A DNA stretch of 64,000 nucleotides from SpSt-539 sp964549445 (GCA_964549445.1 CAZJVS010000001.1:62001-126000); one strand, 5' to 3'. Shown: positions 51,897 through 61,409, counted from the first letter of the stretch. Program-made: numbers and translations. Notes: generated by a model not told the origin, from the sequence alone.

Positions 51897-52898
51897 TCAG
51901 GCGCTCGCGGCCATTTTCAAGGCGTGCGCGAGACATCGCCGGGCCAATTCGATCTTGTACCGGTTTTCACTCTGCGGCTTGGCGTTTCGCATCGCGGCTT
52001 CCGCGGCCCTGCGGAACGTGGTTTCATCCGGGGTTTGACCCACAAGGGCGGCTTCGGCTTCGGGTGAGCGCCAGGGCTTTGTTCCCACGCCGCCGAGTGC
52101 GATCCGAGCTTCGCTGATCTTTCCGCTCTCCATCGTCAAGACTACGGCGGCTGAGGCGAGGGCGAACTCGTAGGAGGCACGGTCGCGCAGCTTCAGATAG
52201 CCCTGCTTGCTGCCGGATTTCGGCGGCGGGAGCGTGACGTGCGTAATCAGGTCTCCGGGTTCGAGGACGGTCTCGCGGTGGGGCGCAGCGCCGGGCAAAA
52301 GGTGAAAATCGCCGATTGGGACCGCGCGCTCGGCCTTGGCACCCTGGATGTGGATCGTCGCCTCCAGTGCCGCCAGCGCGACGCACATGTCGGACGGATT
52401 GGTTGCGATGCAGTGCTCGCTTGTTCCGAGGACGGCCATCGTACGGTTGCTGCCGGTGATGGCGGGGCAGCCGGTTCCCGGCTCGCGCTTGTTGCATGGC
52501 ATGGCCGTGTCGCGGAAATATGCGCAGCGCGTTCGCTGGAGCAGGTTTCCGGCGGTGGTCGCCATGTTGCGCAGCTGAGCGGATGCGCCGGCGAGAACGG
52601 CCTGGGACAGGACGGCGTAGTCGCGCTTCACGGTCGGGTGGTTGGCGAGATCGGAATTTCGAACCGTGGCGCCGATCTTGAGGCCGCCGTCGGGCGTCGC
52701 TTCAATCTTGTCGAGCGGCAAGCGATTGATGTCGACAAGGCGCTGGGGAGTCTCGACATTGAGCTTCATGAGATCAACAAGCGTCGTGCCGCCGGCGACG
52801 AAGCGAACGTCGGCGCCCTGCTGGGCGGTCTTGGCGCGAGCGGCGGTCGCAATCGCCGTCGCGGCGTCGGGCGGGCGGGTGAATTCGAATGCGTGCAT
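51897..52898 (-). CDS. paoB: Molybdenum aldehyde oxidoreductase, FAD and 4Fe-4S subunit, PaoB-like
   Basis: 333 residues. FAD-binding part: FVAGGTTLVDLMKL and ATTAGNLLQRTRC. Four cysteines in the pattern CAYF...PCNKREPGTGCPA...EHCIATNPSD fit the extra 4Fe-4S cluster that distinguishes PaoB (YagS) from ordinary xanthine dehydrogenase FAD subunits. The C-terminal CO-dehydrogenase-flavoprotein-like domain carries RIALGGVGTKPWR. It passes electrons from the 2Fe-2S clusters to an acceptor. Confidence 0.88.
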   Translation of the reverse strand: MHAFEFTRPPDAATAIATAARAKTAQQGADVRFVAGGTTLVDLMKLNVETPQRLVDINRLPLDKIEATPDGGLKIGATVRNSDLANHPTVKRDYAVLSQAVLAGASAQLRNMATTAGNLLQRTRCAYFRDTAMPCNKREPGTGCPAITGSNRTMAVLGTSEHCIATNPSDMCVALAALEATIHIQGAKAERAVPIGDFHLLPGAAPHRETVLEPGDLITHVTLPPPKSGSKQGYLKLRDRASYEFALASAAVVLTMESGKISEARIALGGVGTKPWRSPEAEAALVGQTPDETTFRRAAEAAMRNAKPQSENRYKIELARRCLAHALKMAASA

Positions 52899-52916
52899 GT
52901 GAATCGCTCCGGCGTA

Positions 52917-53546
52917 TCAGGCGTTCTTTCGAACCTGCTGGATCGCTGCAATGATGTTTGCGTACGCACCACAGCGACAGATGTTGCCGCTCATCAATTC
53001 CTTCACGTCGGCGTCGGTGGGGCCGCAGGGCTCCTTGAGCAGGGCAACGGCCGACATGATCTGGCCGGAGGTGCAGTAGCCGCACTGGTATCCGTCGCAG
53101 GCGACGAATGCTGCCTGCATGGGATGAAGCGCATCGGGGGCGCCGAGGCCTTCGATGGTGGTGATCTCGTTTCCATCGTGTAATAAAGCCAGACTCAGAC
53201 ACGAGTTCACCCGGCGACCGTTGACGTGGACGGTGCAGGCGCCGCACTGTCCGTGGTCGCAGCCCTTTTTGGTGCCGGTGAGGACGATGGTTTCGCGAAT
53301 GCAGTCGAGCAGCGTCGTGCGCGGGTCGACCCGAAGTTTGCGATCCTTGCCGTTGATTCGGAGGGTGATGGGAAGGGCGCCCTCAACATCGGGGCCGATG
53401 AGCGTCTCGGCCGCGCCGGCGGCCTGGCCTGCGACGGAGTCGGAGTGCGTTGCGGCGAGTGCTGCCACGGCTGCGACGCTGCCGGTGGTCGAGAGAAACT
53501 CGCGGCGGCTTGGATTCGAAGGGCTTGGCGGCGGTTGATCTTGCAT
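52917..53546 (-). CDS. paoA: Molybdenum aldehyde oxidoreductase, 2Fe-2S subunit with TAT signal, PaoA-like
   Basis: 209 residues. Twin-arginine signal (SRREFLSTTGSVAAVAALAA), then the plant-type ferredoxin domain with CDHGQCGACTVHVNG and a later Cys, and a helical domain with QCGYCTSGQIM and NICRCGAY for the second cluster. Only this subunit is exported by itself; the other two should travel with it folded, as in E. coli PaoABC. ATG 53546 has GGAG 6 nt upstream. First gene of the three-gene operon. Confidence 0.9.
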   Translation of the reverse strand: MQDQPPPSPSNPSRREFLSTTGSVAAVAALAATHSDSVAGQAAGAAETLIGPDVEGALPITLRINGKDRKLRVDPRTTLLDCIRETIVLTGTKKGCDHGQCGACTVHVNGRRVNSCLSLALLHDGNEITTIEGLGAPDALHPMQAAFVACDGYQCGYCTSGQIMSAVALLKEPCGPTDADVKELMSGNICRCGAYANIIAAIQQVRKNA

Positions 53547-53715
53547 GGCAGCTCCGTTTGCGTGGACTGCGAAGTTCGCGGGGATTGTAACTGGCTGGCG
53601 AGGGACGGAGGAATGGATCCATCGTGAATTTTGAGTCAGGGGAGAGTCGCGCGCCAATCAGAGACAGAACTCGGCCATTGATTGCACGGCATTTCGGGCG
53701 ATAGCGGAAAGCGAA

Positions 53716-54528
53716 TTAACTCAGCAGGCATGCCAGGAACGCGAGCACGTCCTGCGTATTCATTTCGCAGTTGCCGTCGAAATCCGCGCATGTGTTCAAC
53801 ACGCCAGAGACCAGGGCGGATACGAAGGGTTGGATGTCGGCACCGGTGCATTCGTTGTCGCTGTCGAAGTCGCCGAGATGGGCGCACGCGGGTAAGAGCG
53901 AGCCTTCGATGGCGAAGGGCGGGCCGTTTTCCTGGAGGCTGAAGTATTCGTTGGTCAACACGCTGTAGTGCCAGCCGGTCGGTGTGGGCGGCGGGGGCTG
54001 CACGAGTGTGGAGAAGAAGTTTGCATTTGAGCCGCCCGTGGAGGGTCGGATGTCGCTGTTGTCGACGTTGTACTGCACCCAGTAGCGACCTGGGCAGAGC
54101 AACCAATTCGGCAGGGTGGCTTCCAGTTTGTAAATGGGGTTGGAAGAACTGCCGGCGTAGTTGCTGCCGGTGTACACCTCGGTGAAGGGCAGTCCGGTTT
54201 CGAAATCGCCCAGGATCTGTGCGCCGGGCTGGCCACCGCTGTCGGCGAGGATGCGGACATACATGGCGAGAATCTGCGGCTGATTGACGGTGTTGCCGGG
54301 CATGTGGCCGTAGGCCGTGAACTTTGTCAGGACGGCGGGGCCGGTGAGCACGAAGTCGTCGGTGAGAGCGAAGCGATACGGCGTCGTCACGGACTGGTTC
54401 CAGCCAAATGTGAGGGCGACGCCGCTGGTGGTGAAAGCGCCGTTGTCCCAGATGAGGTCGGCGCGGGACACCGATGGAGCGGCCATCAGACCCAACGCTG
54501 CGAGAGCGATCTGCGCGTTCTTCCTCAT
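53716..54528 (-). CDS. Secreted protein with dockerin-like C-terminus
   Basis: 270 residues. The signal peptide (RKNAQIALAALGLMAAPSVS) is followed by a ~190-residue beta-rich domain that I do not recognise by name: WDNGAFTTSG, DDFVLTGPAVLTKFTAYGH and CPGRYWVQYN. Similar 'DDF' beta-sandwich domains are frequent in exported planctomycete proteins. It closes with a dockerin-like EF-hand pair (GDFDSDNECTGADIQPFV; CADFDGNCEMNTQDVLAFL) ending CLLS. AGGAGG precedes ATG 54528. Confidence 0.75.
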   Translation of the reverse strand: MRKNAQIALAALGLMAAPSVSRADLIWDNGAFTTSGVALTFGWNQSVTTPYRFALTDDFVLTGPAVLTKFTAYGHMPGNTVNQPQILAMYVRILADSGGQPGAQILGDFETGLPFTEVYTGSNYAGSSSNPIYKLEATLPNWLLCPGRYWVQYNVDNSDIRPSTGGSNANFFSTLVQPPPPTPTGWHYSVLTNEYFSLQENGPPFAIEGSLLPACAHLGDFDSDNECTGADIQPFVSALVSGVLNTCADFDGNCEMNTQDVLAFLACLLS

Positions 54529-54610
54529 TTCATGGCCTCCTATCGCGATAGTGGTTCGAGGCATCATACCCGATACCCGGGCGGAGGCGGGCTTCGGCTG
54601 GCCAGAACGG

Positions 54611-55663
54611 CTAACCGGGGCGCAGGGCTGCCGGGACATCTTCGGGGGGGATTGGATTGATGAAGGTGTTGGTCGCGAGTTCGAAGCCGGCCGGGCCGCC
54701 GAGGCGGGGGAGGATCTGGACGAAGCAGCGGAAGTGATCCTGGGCGCGGAGCATGCGCGGGCCGCTGTGGATGATGAGGTTGTAGGGCGGATTGGAAAGG
54801 CGATTGTTGAGGCGCTGGAGACAGTCTCGAAGAAGCGTCGAGAGCAATGGGAGCTGGTCGTCGGTCAGATCGCTGAAGAAAGGCAGCGGTTCGCGCGGGA
54901 CGATCCACATTTCGAAAGGGGCCTGAGAGGCCCACGGGGCGAGCGCGACGAACTCGTCGTTGGCGGCGATGATTCGGCGGTTCACTTCCAGTTCTTCTTC
55001 GAGCAAGACATCGAAGAGGGGGCGGCCGTTTTCCTTGGCGAAGGATTCCATGCGGGTCAGCATCGTGAGGAGCATGGGCGGGACGACGGCGGTGGCGAGA
55101 ATCTGGAAGTGCGGGTGGTCGTTGCTCGCACCCGAGGCGCGGCCGTGGTTCTTGAAGATGCTGACGTATTTCACGTCGCGGGCCTGGATGAGCATGCGGT
55201 AGCGGTGACGGAGGGCGTCGAGGATGAGCGTGGACTGTCGATCGCCCTGATCGGCGAACTGCACGTTGTGGGCCTGAGAATCGATGAGCACCTCGTGCTG
55301 GCCGACCGCGGGCTGCGATTCGCAGAGCTTGCTGTCGGCGGCGCGAATGGCCACGGGCTCGGACTTGGGAGCGAAGGCGATTGACTCGGGCGTCGGGACT
55401 TCCTGGGCGTCGAGCCGCGTGGCGGGGAACTTGTTGGGGATGACACGGACGGACCAGCCGGGGGTATCGGGCTGGCTCTTGTCGAAGCGGTACGCGAAGA
55501 GCTCGGGCGGAGTTTCGCGTTCGTTGCCGGGGCAGAACGGGCAGGCGGAGTCGAAGTCGGGCACGTCGGGGAGCGATTCGCGGGCGGGTTGCGGACGCTG
55601 GGCGCGGGCGGGGGAGATGATCACCCACTGGCCGGTGAGAGGGTTTTGGCGAAACTCGTGCAT
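54611..55663 (-). CDS. galT: Galactose-1-phosphate uridylyltransferase
   Basis: 350 residues, full length. It starts with FRQNPLTGQWVIISPARAQR, has the zinc pair CPFCPGNE, and the nucleotidyl-transfer motif NDHPHFQI in the N-terminal HIT half. PFEMWIVPRE follows in the C-terminal half. Leloir-pathway step exchanging UMP between UDP-glucose and galactose-1-phosphate, or the related ADP-glucose/hexose-1-phosphate type. No galK or galE is adjacent. GGAG lies 6 nt before ATG 55663. Confidence 0.9.
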   Translation of the reverse strand: MHEFRQNPLTGQWVIISPARAQRPQPARESLPDVPDFDSACPFCPGNERETPPELFAYRFDKSQPDTPGWSVRVIPNKFPATRLDAQEVPTPESIAFAPKSEPVAIRAADSKLCESQPAVGQHEVLIDSQAHNVQFADQGDRQSTLILDALRHRYRMLIQARDVKYVSIFKNHGRASGASNDHPHFQILATAVVPPMLLTMLTRMESFAKENGRPLFDVLLEEELEVNRRIIAANDEFVALAPWASQAPFEMWIVPREPLPFFSDLTDDQLPLLSTLLRDCLQRLNNRLSNPPYNLIIHSGPRMLRAQDHFRCFVQILPRLGGPAGFELATNTFINPIPPEDVPAALRPG

Positions 55664-55812
55664 TCGGTTCTCCCGCTCCGCGTCGCGATGCGAAACGACG
55701 AATGATACGGGAGGTTCCGAAGATCGCCAAAGCATGCGGCGGACTCCCGTCGAATGTGCGCGGCGATATAATGCGGGCGGTCGTCGTCATGTCGGGAAGG
55801 AGCGTTTGCAAT

Positions 55813-56679
55813 ATGGCCATTGATACGGTTCTTGTGCTGGGCAGCGGGACGATGGGGCGGGGGATTGCGCAGGTCGCGGCGACGAATGGACTGAAGACTT
55901 ATTTGAACGATGCGTCGGCGGCGCAGTTGAAGACGGCGATGGGGGAGATCGAGAAGAGTGCGGCGAAGCTGGCGGAGAAGGGGAAGCTGACGGCGGCGCA
56001 GGCGGCGGGCGTGAAGGGCAATCTTGTGGTTTGCGAGAGCCTCGATGCGGTGAAGTGGGGGGATGTCGGGCTTGTCATCGAGGCGATTTACGAGAACTTT
56101 GAGGCGAAGGCATCGCTGTACAAGCAGGTTATATCGCGGCTGCGGCCGGATGCGCTGTTTGCGAGCAATACGTCGAGCATCAGCATTACGAAGCTGGCGG
56201 CGGCGACGGACCGGCCGGCGAAGTTTATCGGGATGCACTTCTTCAATCCGGTACCGCTGATGGCGCTGGTCGAAGTGATCCGCGGGCTGGCGACTGATGA
56301 TGCGACGTGCGAGACGATCGAGGCGCTGGCGAAGCGGATGGGCAAGACGCCGCTGCGGTGCAACGACATGCCGGGGTTTGTCAGCAACCGGGTGCTGATG
56401 CCGATGATCAACGAGGCGGCGTTTGCGCTGATGGAAGGTGTGGCGAGCGAGAAGAACATCGACGAGATCATGAAGCTGGGGTGCAATTTTCCGATGGGGC
56501 CGCTAACGCTGGCGGATTTCATCGGGGTCGATGTGTGTTTGAATATTCTCGAAGTATTGCACCGCGATCTGGGCGATCCGAAGTTCCGGCCGTGTCCGCT
56601 GCTGAAGAAGATGGTCGATGCGGGCTACATGGGGCGGAAGAGCGGGCGCGGCTTTTACGATTACACGGCGAAGGCGTGA
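55813..56679 (+). CDS. 3-hydroxyacyl-CoA (3-hydroxybutyryl-CoA) dehydrogenase
   Basis: 288 residues. NAD-binding VLGSGTMGRGIAQVAA, then ASNTSSISIT, catalytic His in IGMHFFNPVPLM and DMPGFVSNRVLMPMINEA. It oxidises 3-hydroxyacyl-CoA to 3-oxoacyl-CoA with NAD. The length is that of stand-alone short-chain enzymes (PaaH/Hbd type). It is the first gene of a tight four-gene run with an enoyl-CoA hydratase 6 bp downstream. Confidence 0.93.
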   Translation: MAIDTVLVLGSGTMGRGIAQVAATNGLKTYLNDASAAQLKTAMGEIEKSAAKLAEKGKLTAAQAAGVKGNLVVCESLDAVKWGDVGLVIEAIYENFEAKASLYKQVISRLRPDALFASNTSSISITKLAAATDRPAKFIGMHFFNPVPLMALVEVIRGLATDDATCETIEALAKRMGKTPLRCNDMPGFVSNRVLMPMINEAAFALMEGVASEKNIDEIMKLGCNFPMGPLTLADFIGVDVCLNILEVLHRDLGDPKFRPCPLLKKMVDAGYMGRKSGRGFYDYTAKA

Positions 56680-56685
56680 GGCGAT

Positions 56686-57468
56686 ATGAGCACGCAGATT
56701 GACTTTTCGGCGGCAGGCGGGATCGGGCGGCTGACCTTTCGCGATGAGAAGGGCGTCAATGTCATTTCGACGCCGTTTCTGAAGCTGCTGGAGCAACGAC
56801 TGGATGAGGCGGCGCGCGACAAGTCGGTGCGAGTGTTGATTTTGACCGGGGCGGGAAAGACGTTTCTGGCTGGGGCGGATATTGACGAGATGTCGAAGGC
56901 GCCCGCGGATGCGGGGCGATCGTTCGCCGACTTGGGCAAGCGGGTGTTCGACAAACTGGCGAACTTTGAGCAGGCGGTGACGATCGCGGCGATCAACGGG
57001 GCGACGATGGGCGGCGGTTGCGAGGTGGCGCTGGCGTGCGATCTGCGGGTCATGTCGGCGGTTGCCAAGATCGGACTGCCGGAGGTAAAGCTTGGGCTGA
57101 TTCCCGGCTGGGCGGGGACGCAGCGGACGTTGCTGCTGGTCGGGCCGGCGCGGGCGAAGCGGCTGGTGTTCACGGGTGCGGCGCTGGATGCGAAGACGGC
57201 GGTTGAGATCGGGTTGGTGAACGAGGCGGTCGATGCCGAGCAGCTTGGCGCGACGGTCGATGCGATGGCTGGGCAGGTGCTGGCGAACGGGCCGATGGCG
57301 GTGCGGCTGGCGAAACGCGTCATGACGGCGACGGAGAAGGCGCTGTTGGCGGCGGGTCAGGCAAATGAGACCGCGGCGTTTGCTGAGGTATTCGCGAGCG
57401 CGGAGGGGCGCGAGGGGTGCAAGGCGTTTTTGGAGAAACGGCCGGCTGCGTGGGCTGCGAAAAAGTAA
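56686..57468 (+). CDS. Enoyl-CoA hydratase/isomerase (crotonase family)
   Basis: 260 residues. LAGADIDEM (oxyanion hole), AAINGATMGGGCEVALACD with one catalytic Glu, and GLPEVKLGLIPGWAGTQR with the second Glu. It hydrates trans-2-enoyl-CoA, the step before the preceding dehydrogenase. It lies 12 bp before the mutase gene. Confidence 0.92.
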   Translation: MSTQIDFSAAGGIGRLTFRDEKGVNVISTPFLKLLEQRLDEAARDKSVRVLILTGAGKTFLAGADIDEMSKAPADAGRSFADLGKRVFDKLANFEQAVTIAAINGATMGGGCEVALACDLRVMSAVAKIGLPEVKLGLIPGWAGTQRTLLLVGPARAKRLVFTGAALDAKTAVEIGLVNEAVDAEQLGATVDAMAGQVLANGPMAVRLAKRVMTATEKALLAAGQANETAAFAEVFASAEGREGCKAFLEKRPAAWAAKK

Positions 57469-57480
57469 CGAGGTTGCGGA

Positions 57481-59109
57481 ATGTCAGAGACGCTGGATCG
57501 AAAGACGAGAATTGAGCGCGGCGAGATCGGGCCGCATACGACGATTTCGGGGCGGCCGCTCAAGGTTTGCTATGGGCCGCAGGATACGCTCGAGATCGAC
57601 GCAGTCGATGACATCGGCGAGCCGGGGCGGTATCCGTTTACGCGCGGGGTACATGCCGACCTGTATCGCGGCAAGCTGTGGACGATGCGGCAGTTTGCCG
57701 GGTTCGGGACGGCGCGGCAGACAAACGAGCGATTCAAGTTCCTGCTGTCGCGCGGACAGACGGGGCTTTCGACGGCGTTTGACCTGCCGACGTTGATGGG
57801 GCGCGATAGCGACGATTCGCTTTCTCTGGGCGAAGTGGGCCGGTGTGGTGTGGCGATCGACACGCTGGCGGATTTCGAGACGCTGTTCGGCGGGATCAAC
57901 CTGGCCGACGTGAGCGTGTCGATGACGATCAATGCGCCGGCGGCAATTCTGCTGGCGTTTTACATCGCCACGGGTGACAAGCAGGGCGTGCCGCGCGATC
58001 AGCTTCGGGGGACGTGCCAGAACGACATTCTGAAAGAGTTTCACGCGCAGAACGAGTTTTATTTTCCGCCGCACGAGTCGGTGAAGCTGGTCGTGGACAC
58101 GATCGAGTTTTGCGCGAAGGAACTGCCGCAATACAACCCGGTGTCGATCAGCGGGTATCACATTCGCGAGGCGGGCAGCACGGCCGGGCAGGAGCTGGCA
58201 TTTACGCTGGGCGACGGGCTGCACTATGTGCAGGCGTGCGTTGAGCGGGGGATGGATGTCGATACGTTTGCGCCGCGGCTGTCGTTTTTCTTTAACGCGC
58301 ATAACGACTTCTTCGAGGAGATTGCCAAATACCGGGCGGCGCGGCGGCTGTGGGCGCGGTACATGCGCGAGCGGTTTGGGGCGAAGAATGACCGGTCGTG
58401 CTGGCTGCGGTTCCATGCACAGACGGCCGGATGCAGTCTGTATGGAAAGCAGGTGCATAACAACATCGTGCGGGTTTCGTACCAGGCGATGGCGGCTGTG
58501 CTGGGCGGTTGCCAGAGTCTGCATACGAACAGCATGGACGAGACGCTGGCGCTGCCGAGTGAGCATGCGGTGACGGTGGCGCTGCGGACGCAGCAGATTT
58601 GTGCGTACGAGACGGGCGTGACGAGCGTGGTTGATCCGCTGGGCGGGAGCTATTTGATCGAGAAACTGACGAGCGAGCTGGAGGCGGAGGGCGCGGAGTA
58701 CATCCGGCGGATCGACGACATGGGTGGGATGGAAGCGGCGATCGAGTCGGGCTACGTGCGGCGCGAGATCGCGGACGCGGCGTTTCGATACAGCCAGGCG
58801 GTGGAGCGAAAGGACAAGGTGCTCGTCGGCGTGACTGACTTCACCGAGGACGACGGGCCGCCGGTGGACATTTTGCAGATCGGGCAAGAGACCGAGGTGG
58901 AACAGGCCGGCAACTTGCGTGCGCTGAAGGGGAAGCGGGACGCGGGCAAGGCGCAGGCGTCGTTGGCGCGGATCACGGCGGACGCGAAGGCGGGGAAGAA
59001 CGTGATGCCGGCGCTGATCGAGGGGTCGAAGGCATATTGCACGGTGGGGGAGATGATGAAGGCGCTGGAGGTATCGCTGGGTCGGTATGACGGTGGAGCG
59101 CTGTGGTAA
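57481..59109 (+). CDS. Acyl-CoA mutase large subunit (methylmalonyl-CoA mutase family)
   Basis: 542 residues covering only the TIM-barrel substrate domain: YPFTRGVHADLYRGKLWTMR, QFAGFGTARQTNERFKFLL, GLSTAFDLPTLMGRDSDD, SISGYHIREAGSTAGQELAF and LHTNSMDETLALPSE. The C-terminal cobalamin domain (DxHxxG) is absent, so a separate small subunit must exist elsewhere. Substrate could be methylmalonyl-CoA or a related branched acyl-CoA (isobutyryl-, 2-hydroxyisobutyryl-, ethylmalonyl-CoA); the sequence seen here does not decide. Confidence 0.9.
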   Translation: MSETLDRKTRIERGEIGPHTTISGRPLKVCYGPQDTLEIDAVDDIGEPGRYPFTRGVHADLYRGKLWTMRQFAGFGTARQTNERFKFLLSRGQTGLSTAFDLPTLMGRDSDDSLSLGEVGRCGVAIDTLADFETLFGGINLADVSVSMTINAPAAILLAFYIATGDKQGVPRDQLRGTCQNDILKEFHAQNEFYFPPHESVKLVVDTIEFCAKELPQYNPVSISGYHIREAGSTAGQELAFTLGDGLHYVQACVERGMDVDTFAPRLSFFFNAHNDFFEEIAKYRAARRLWARYMRERFGAKNDRSCWLRFHAQTAGCSLYGKQVHNNIVRVSYQAMAAVLGGCQSLHTNSMDETLALPSEHAVTVALRTQQICAYETGVTSVVDPLGGSYLIEKLTSELEAEGAEYIRRIDDMGGMEAAIESGYVRREIADAAFRYSQAVERKDKVLVGVTDFTEDDGPPVDILQIGQETEVEQAGNLRALKGKRDAGKAQASLARITADAKAGKNVMPALIEGSKAYCTVGEMMKALEVSLGRYDGGALW

Positions 59110-60446
59110 AGCGCGCGTCGCGCTCTGCGATCCGGGTCGGCCTTATCTTGGCGGGCTGTGGCTTGCTGGCGGCGACGGCTGCGAGCGCCGATTCCGGAAG
59201 CGTCACTCGTACGAAGCTCGAAAACGGGCTGCGGGTGATCCTTCGACCGATCAAGAAGACGCCGCAAGTCGCCGTGGTGGTCGTGTACGACATTGGCAGT
59301 GACCACGATCCGCCGGGGCGGTCGGGACTGGCGCACCTCACTGAGCATCTCTATGTAACTGGGGCCACGCCTGTCACTCCGGCGCGCACCGCCGATGACT
59401 TCTTTCGACACTACTCGGGGCAGTGCAATGCGCAAACGGGCGATCGTTACACGGTATTCGCGGGCGTGGTCAATCGTGACGGGCTTCAACAGGAACTGAT
59501 GGACGCCGCAGCGAGGATGGGAGAGTTGCGGGTTGATACCACTGCACTTGAGCGGGAGCGAGGTCGACTGGCTGCTGAAGTTGCAAACATGTTCGGCGGA
59601 ATGCCGCGGCTGGCAGCGCAGAATCTTGCACGAGAAGTGTTGCGCCCGACCCCGGCTGGAGGCCGGCGCGGCGGACGGCCGGAAGCGCTTCGAACGCTTG
59701 GCGCGAAGGAACTCGGCGAGCGCCTCGGTCAGTACTATCGGCCAGGGAACGCGATCCTCGTCGTAGCCGGCGGATTTGACGTTGAGGAGGTTCGAACGAT
59801 CATCGCGCGTGAATTCGGGCCGATCCCGCGGGGCGAAGCGCTGCCGAAGCCGGCCGAGCGAAAGCTGAATCGACCCGCGACGACGCAATCCGTCGAGGTC
59901 GACGCGGTTGACGGATCGACGGAATCGGTCGCATGTCTGGCGTTCGCCGCTCCGGCGCCCGCCTCGGACGCCTATCCCGCGTTTCTGATGTTGATGTCGG
60001 CGGTCTGGAACGAGTTTGGAATGGGCGGGATGTTGTCGCCGGGCGCGCAAGCGGTGTACACGCCGATTGACGATCCGAACGTCGTTTGCATCGTCGTTCC
60101 GCTAAAGGAGGGTGCATCTACTGAAAAAGTGATTCGTGGGGTGCGGCGACGATTGAAGAAGGCGTGTGACGGCGCCGCGTCCCTGCCGAATTCGAAGGCT
60201 GCACGGGAGGTATTCGGAATGATCTGGGGGATCGGGGCACCGTCTCTGATCGGCATGCGGGGGAATCCTTATGGGTTGGCGTTTTCGCTGGCGAGGCGCG
60301 AACAGCTCGGCGTGGATGCGAAGGCGCTGGATCGGGCGCTTGACGAAGTGACACCGGAGCAAATGAACGCCGTCGCTCGAGAGGTGTTTGGTCCGGATCG
60401 CGAAGTCGACGTCGTCGTGCGACCGAAGCGGCCGCATTCTCCGTAG
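59103..60446 (+). CDS. M16-family zinc peptidase, exported
   Basis: 447 residues. A signal peptide or single anchor (VGLILAGCGLLAATAASADS) precedes an M16 catalytic half with the inverted zinc motif GLAHLTEHLYV (HxxEH) and a downstream acidic helix LERERGRLAAEVANM giving the third ligand. The second, non-catalytic M16 half is shortened. The GTG start overlaps the mutase stop by 7 bp, with GGAG just upstream, so it is translated with the acyl-CoA operon although its role there is unclear. Confidence 0.82.
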   Translation: MVKRASRSAIRVGLILAGCGLLAATAASADSGSVTRTKLENGLRVILRPIKKTPQVAVVVVYDIGSDHDPPGRSGLAHLTEHLYVTGATPVTPARTADDFFRHYSGQCNAQTGDRYTVFAGVVNRDGLQQELMDAAARMGELRVDTTALERERGRLAAEVANMFGGMPRLAAQNLAREVLRPTPAGGRRGGRPEALRTLGAKELGERLGQYYRPGNAILVVAGGFDVEEVRTIIAREFGPIPRGEALPKPAERKLNRPATTQSVEVDAVDGSTESVACLAFAAPAPASDAYPAFLMLMSAVWNEFGMGGMLSPGAQAVYTPIDDPNVVCIVVPLKEGASTEKVIRGVRRRLKKACDGAASLPNSKAAREVFGMIWGIGAPSLIGMRGNPYGLAFSLARREQLGVDAKALDRALDEVTPEQMNAVAREVFGPDREVDVVVRPKRPHSP

Positions 60447-60479
60447 GCGAATTCACTCGCTTCGCAAGACGCCGGTTTG

Positions 60480-61400
60480 CTACGCGCCGCCGGGCGCCGG
60501 GGTTGCAATCTGGCGCCGTCTTGCGATCACCGCAGACAGGGCGAAACTGAAAACGGCCAAAAGGATGATCGTTGCGCCGGCGGAGGTGTCGGCGTAGTAG
60601 GACGCGATCAGGCCGGCGATGCCGCAGAGCAGGCCGATCAGGACGGCCCACCAGAACATTCCGCCGGCGGAGCGGGCGAGGTTGCGGGCGGCGGCGGCGG
60701 GGACGACGAGCATGGCGGTGACGAGCAGCAGGCCGATGGTGCGGATGCTGAGGGTGACGACGAGGGCGAGCAGGGCGGCGAAGACATATTCGTAGACGCG
60801 GGTGGCGATATTTCGGCTGCGGGAGAGCGACTCATTCAGGCCGATGAGCATGAGCTGGTTGTAGCCGACAGAAAAGAAGATCAGCACGATGAGCGCGAGG
60901 GCGGCTGTGACGACAACGTCGGTTCGTGTTGCAGTGACGATGTAACCGTAGAGGTAGCGCTCGAAGTCGCCGCGGAGACGCCAGCGCGAGATGACGGCGA
61001 TTCCGAGGGCGATGACGGCGGCGAAGAAGACGCCGATGACGGTGTCGGTCGAGAGGTCGGTACGGTGGCGGACGGCGGTGATGCCGAGGCCGACCAGCAC
61101 ACCGAAGATGACGAGGGTGACGGGCGGTAAGACGAGCGACCAGTCGGCGGTGTTTGGATACCAACGGTTGAAGAGGGGCACGAGTAAATATCCGAGGACG
61201 ACGCCGGTGAAGGCCGAGTGCGAGATGGCGTCGGAGAAGAAGGCCATGCGGTAGTTGACGACCTTTACGCCGAGTGCGGCGCAGAGCGGGGCGAGCACGG
61301 CGACGATCAGCAGGGCGTTGAGCATGAAGGAGAGCTGGGCCCACTCGAACGGAAGGATGGTCCGAAGGAAGGAGTGGATCGATTCGAAAGCGGGGTTCAT
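60480..61400 (-). CDS. Zinc/manganese ABC transporter permease
   Basis: 306 residues with about eight to nine membrane segments, of the ZnuB/MntB family: NALLIVAVLAPLCAALGV, FFSDAISHSAFTGVVLG and late VTLSIRTIGLLLVTAMLVVP. It is the last gene of the import operon, 9 bp after the ATPase gene, and is convergent with the M16 peptidase gene. Confidence 0.9.
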   Translation of the reverse strand: MNPAFESIHSFLRTILPFEWAQLSFMLNALLIVAVLAPLCAALGVKVVNYRMAFFSDAISHSAFTGVVLGYLLVPLFNRWYPNTADWSLVLPPVTLVIFGVLVGLGITAVRHRTDLSTDTVIGVFFAAVIALGIAVISRWRLRGDFERYLYGYIVTATRTDVVVTAALALIVLIFFSVGYNQLMLIGLNESLSRSRNIATRVYEYVFAALLALVVTLSIRTIGLLLVTAMLVVPAAAARNLARSAGGMFWWAVLIGLLCGIAGLIASYYADTSAGATIILLAVFSFALSAVIARRRQIATPAPGGA

Positions 61401-61409
61401 GCGTTCTGC

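Noticed and set aside
57300..57480. Cobalamin riboswitch before the mutase
   Set aside because: Only 12 bp separate the hydratase and mutase genes, and no conserved B12-box was seen upstream of the operon either.
57484..58887. 467-residue minus-strand frame
   Set aside because: Antisense of the acyl-CoA mutase, whose motifs are complete on the other strand.
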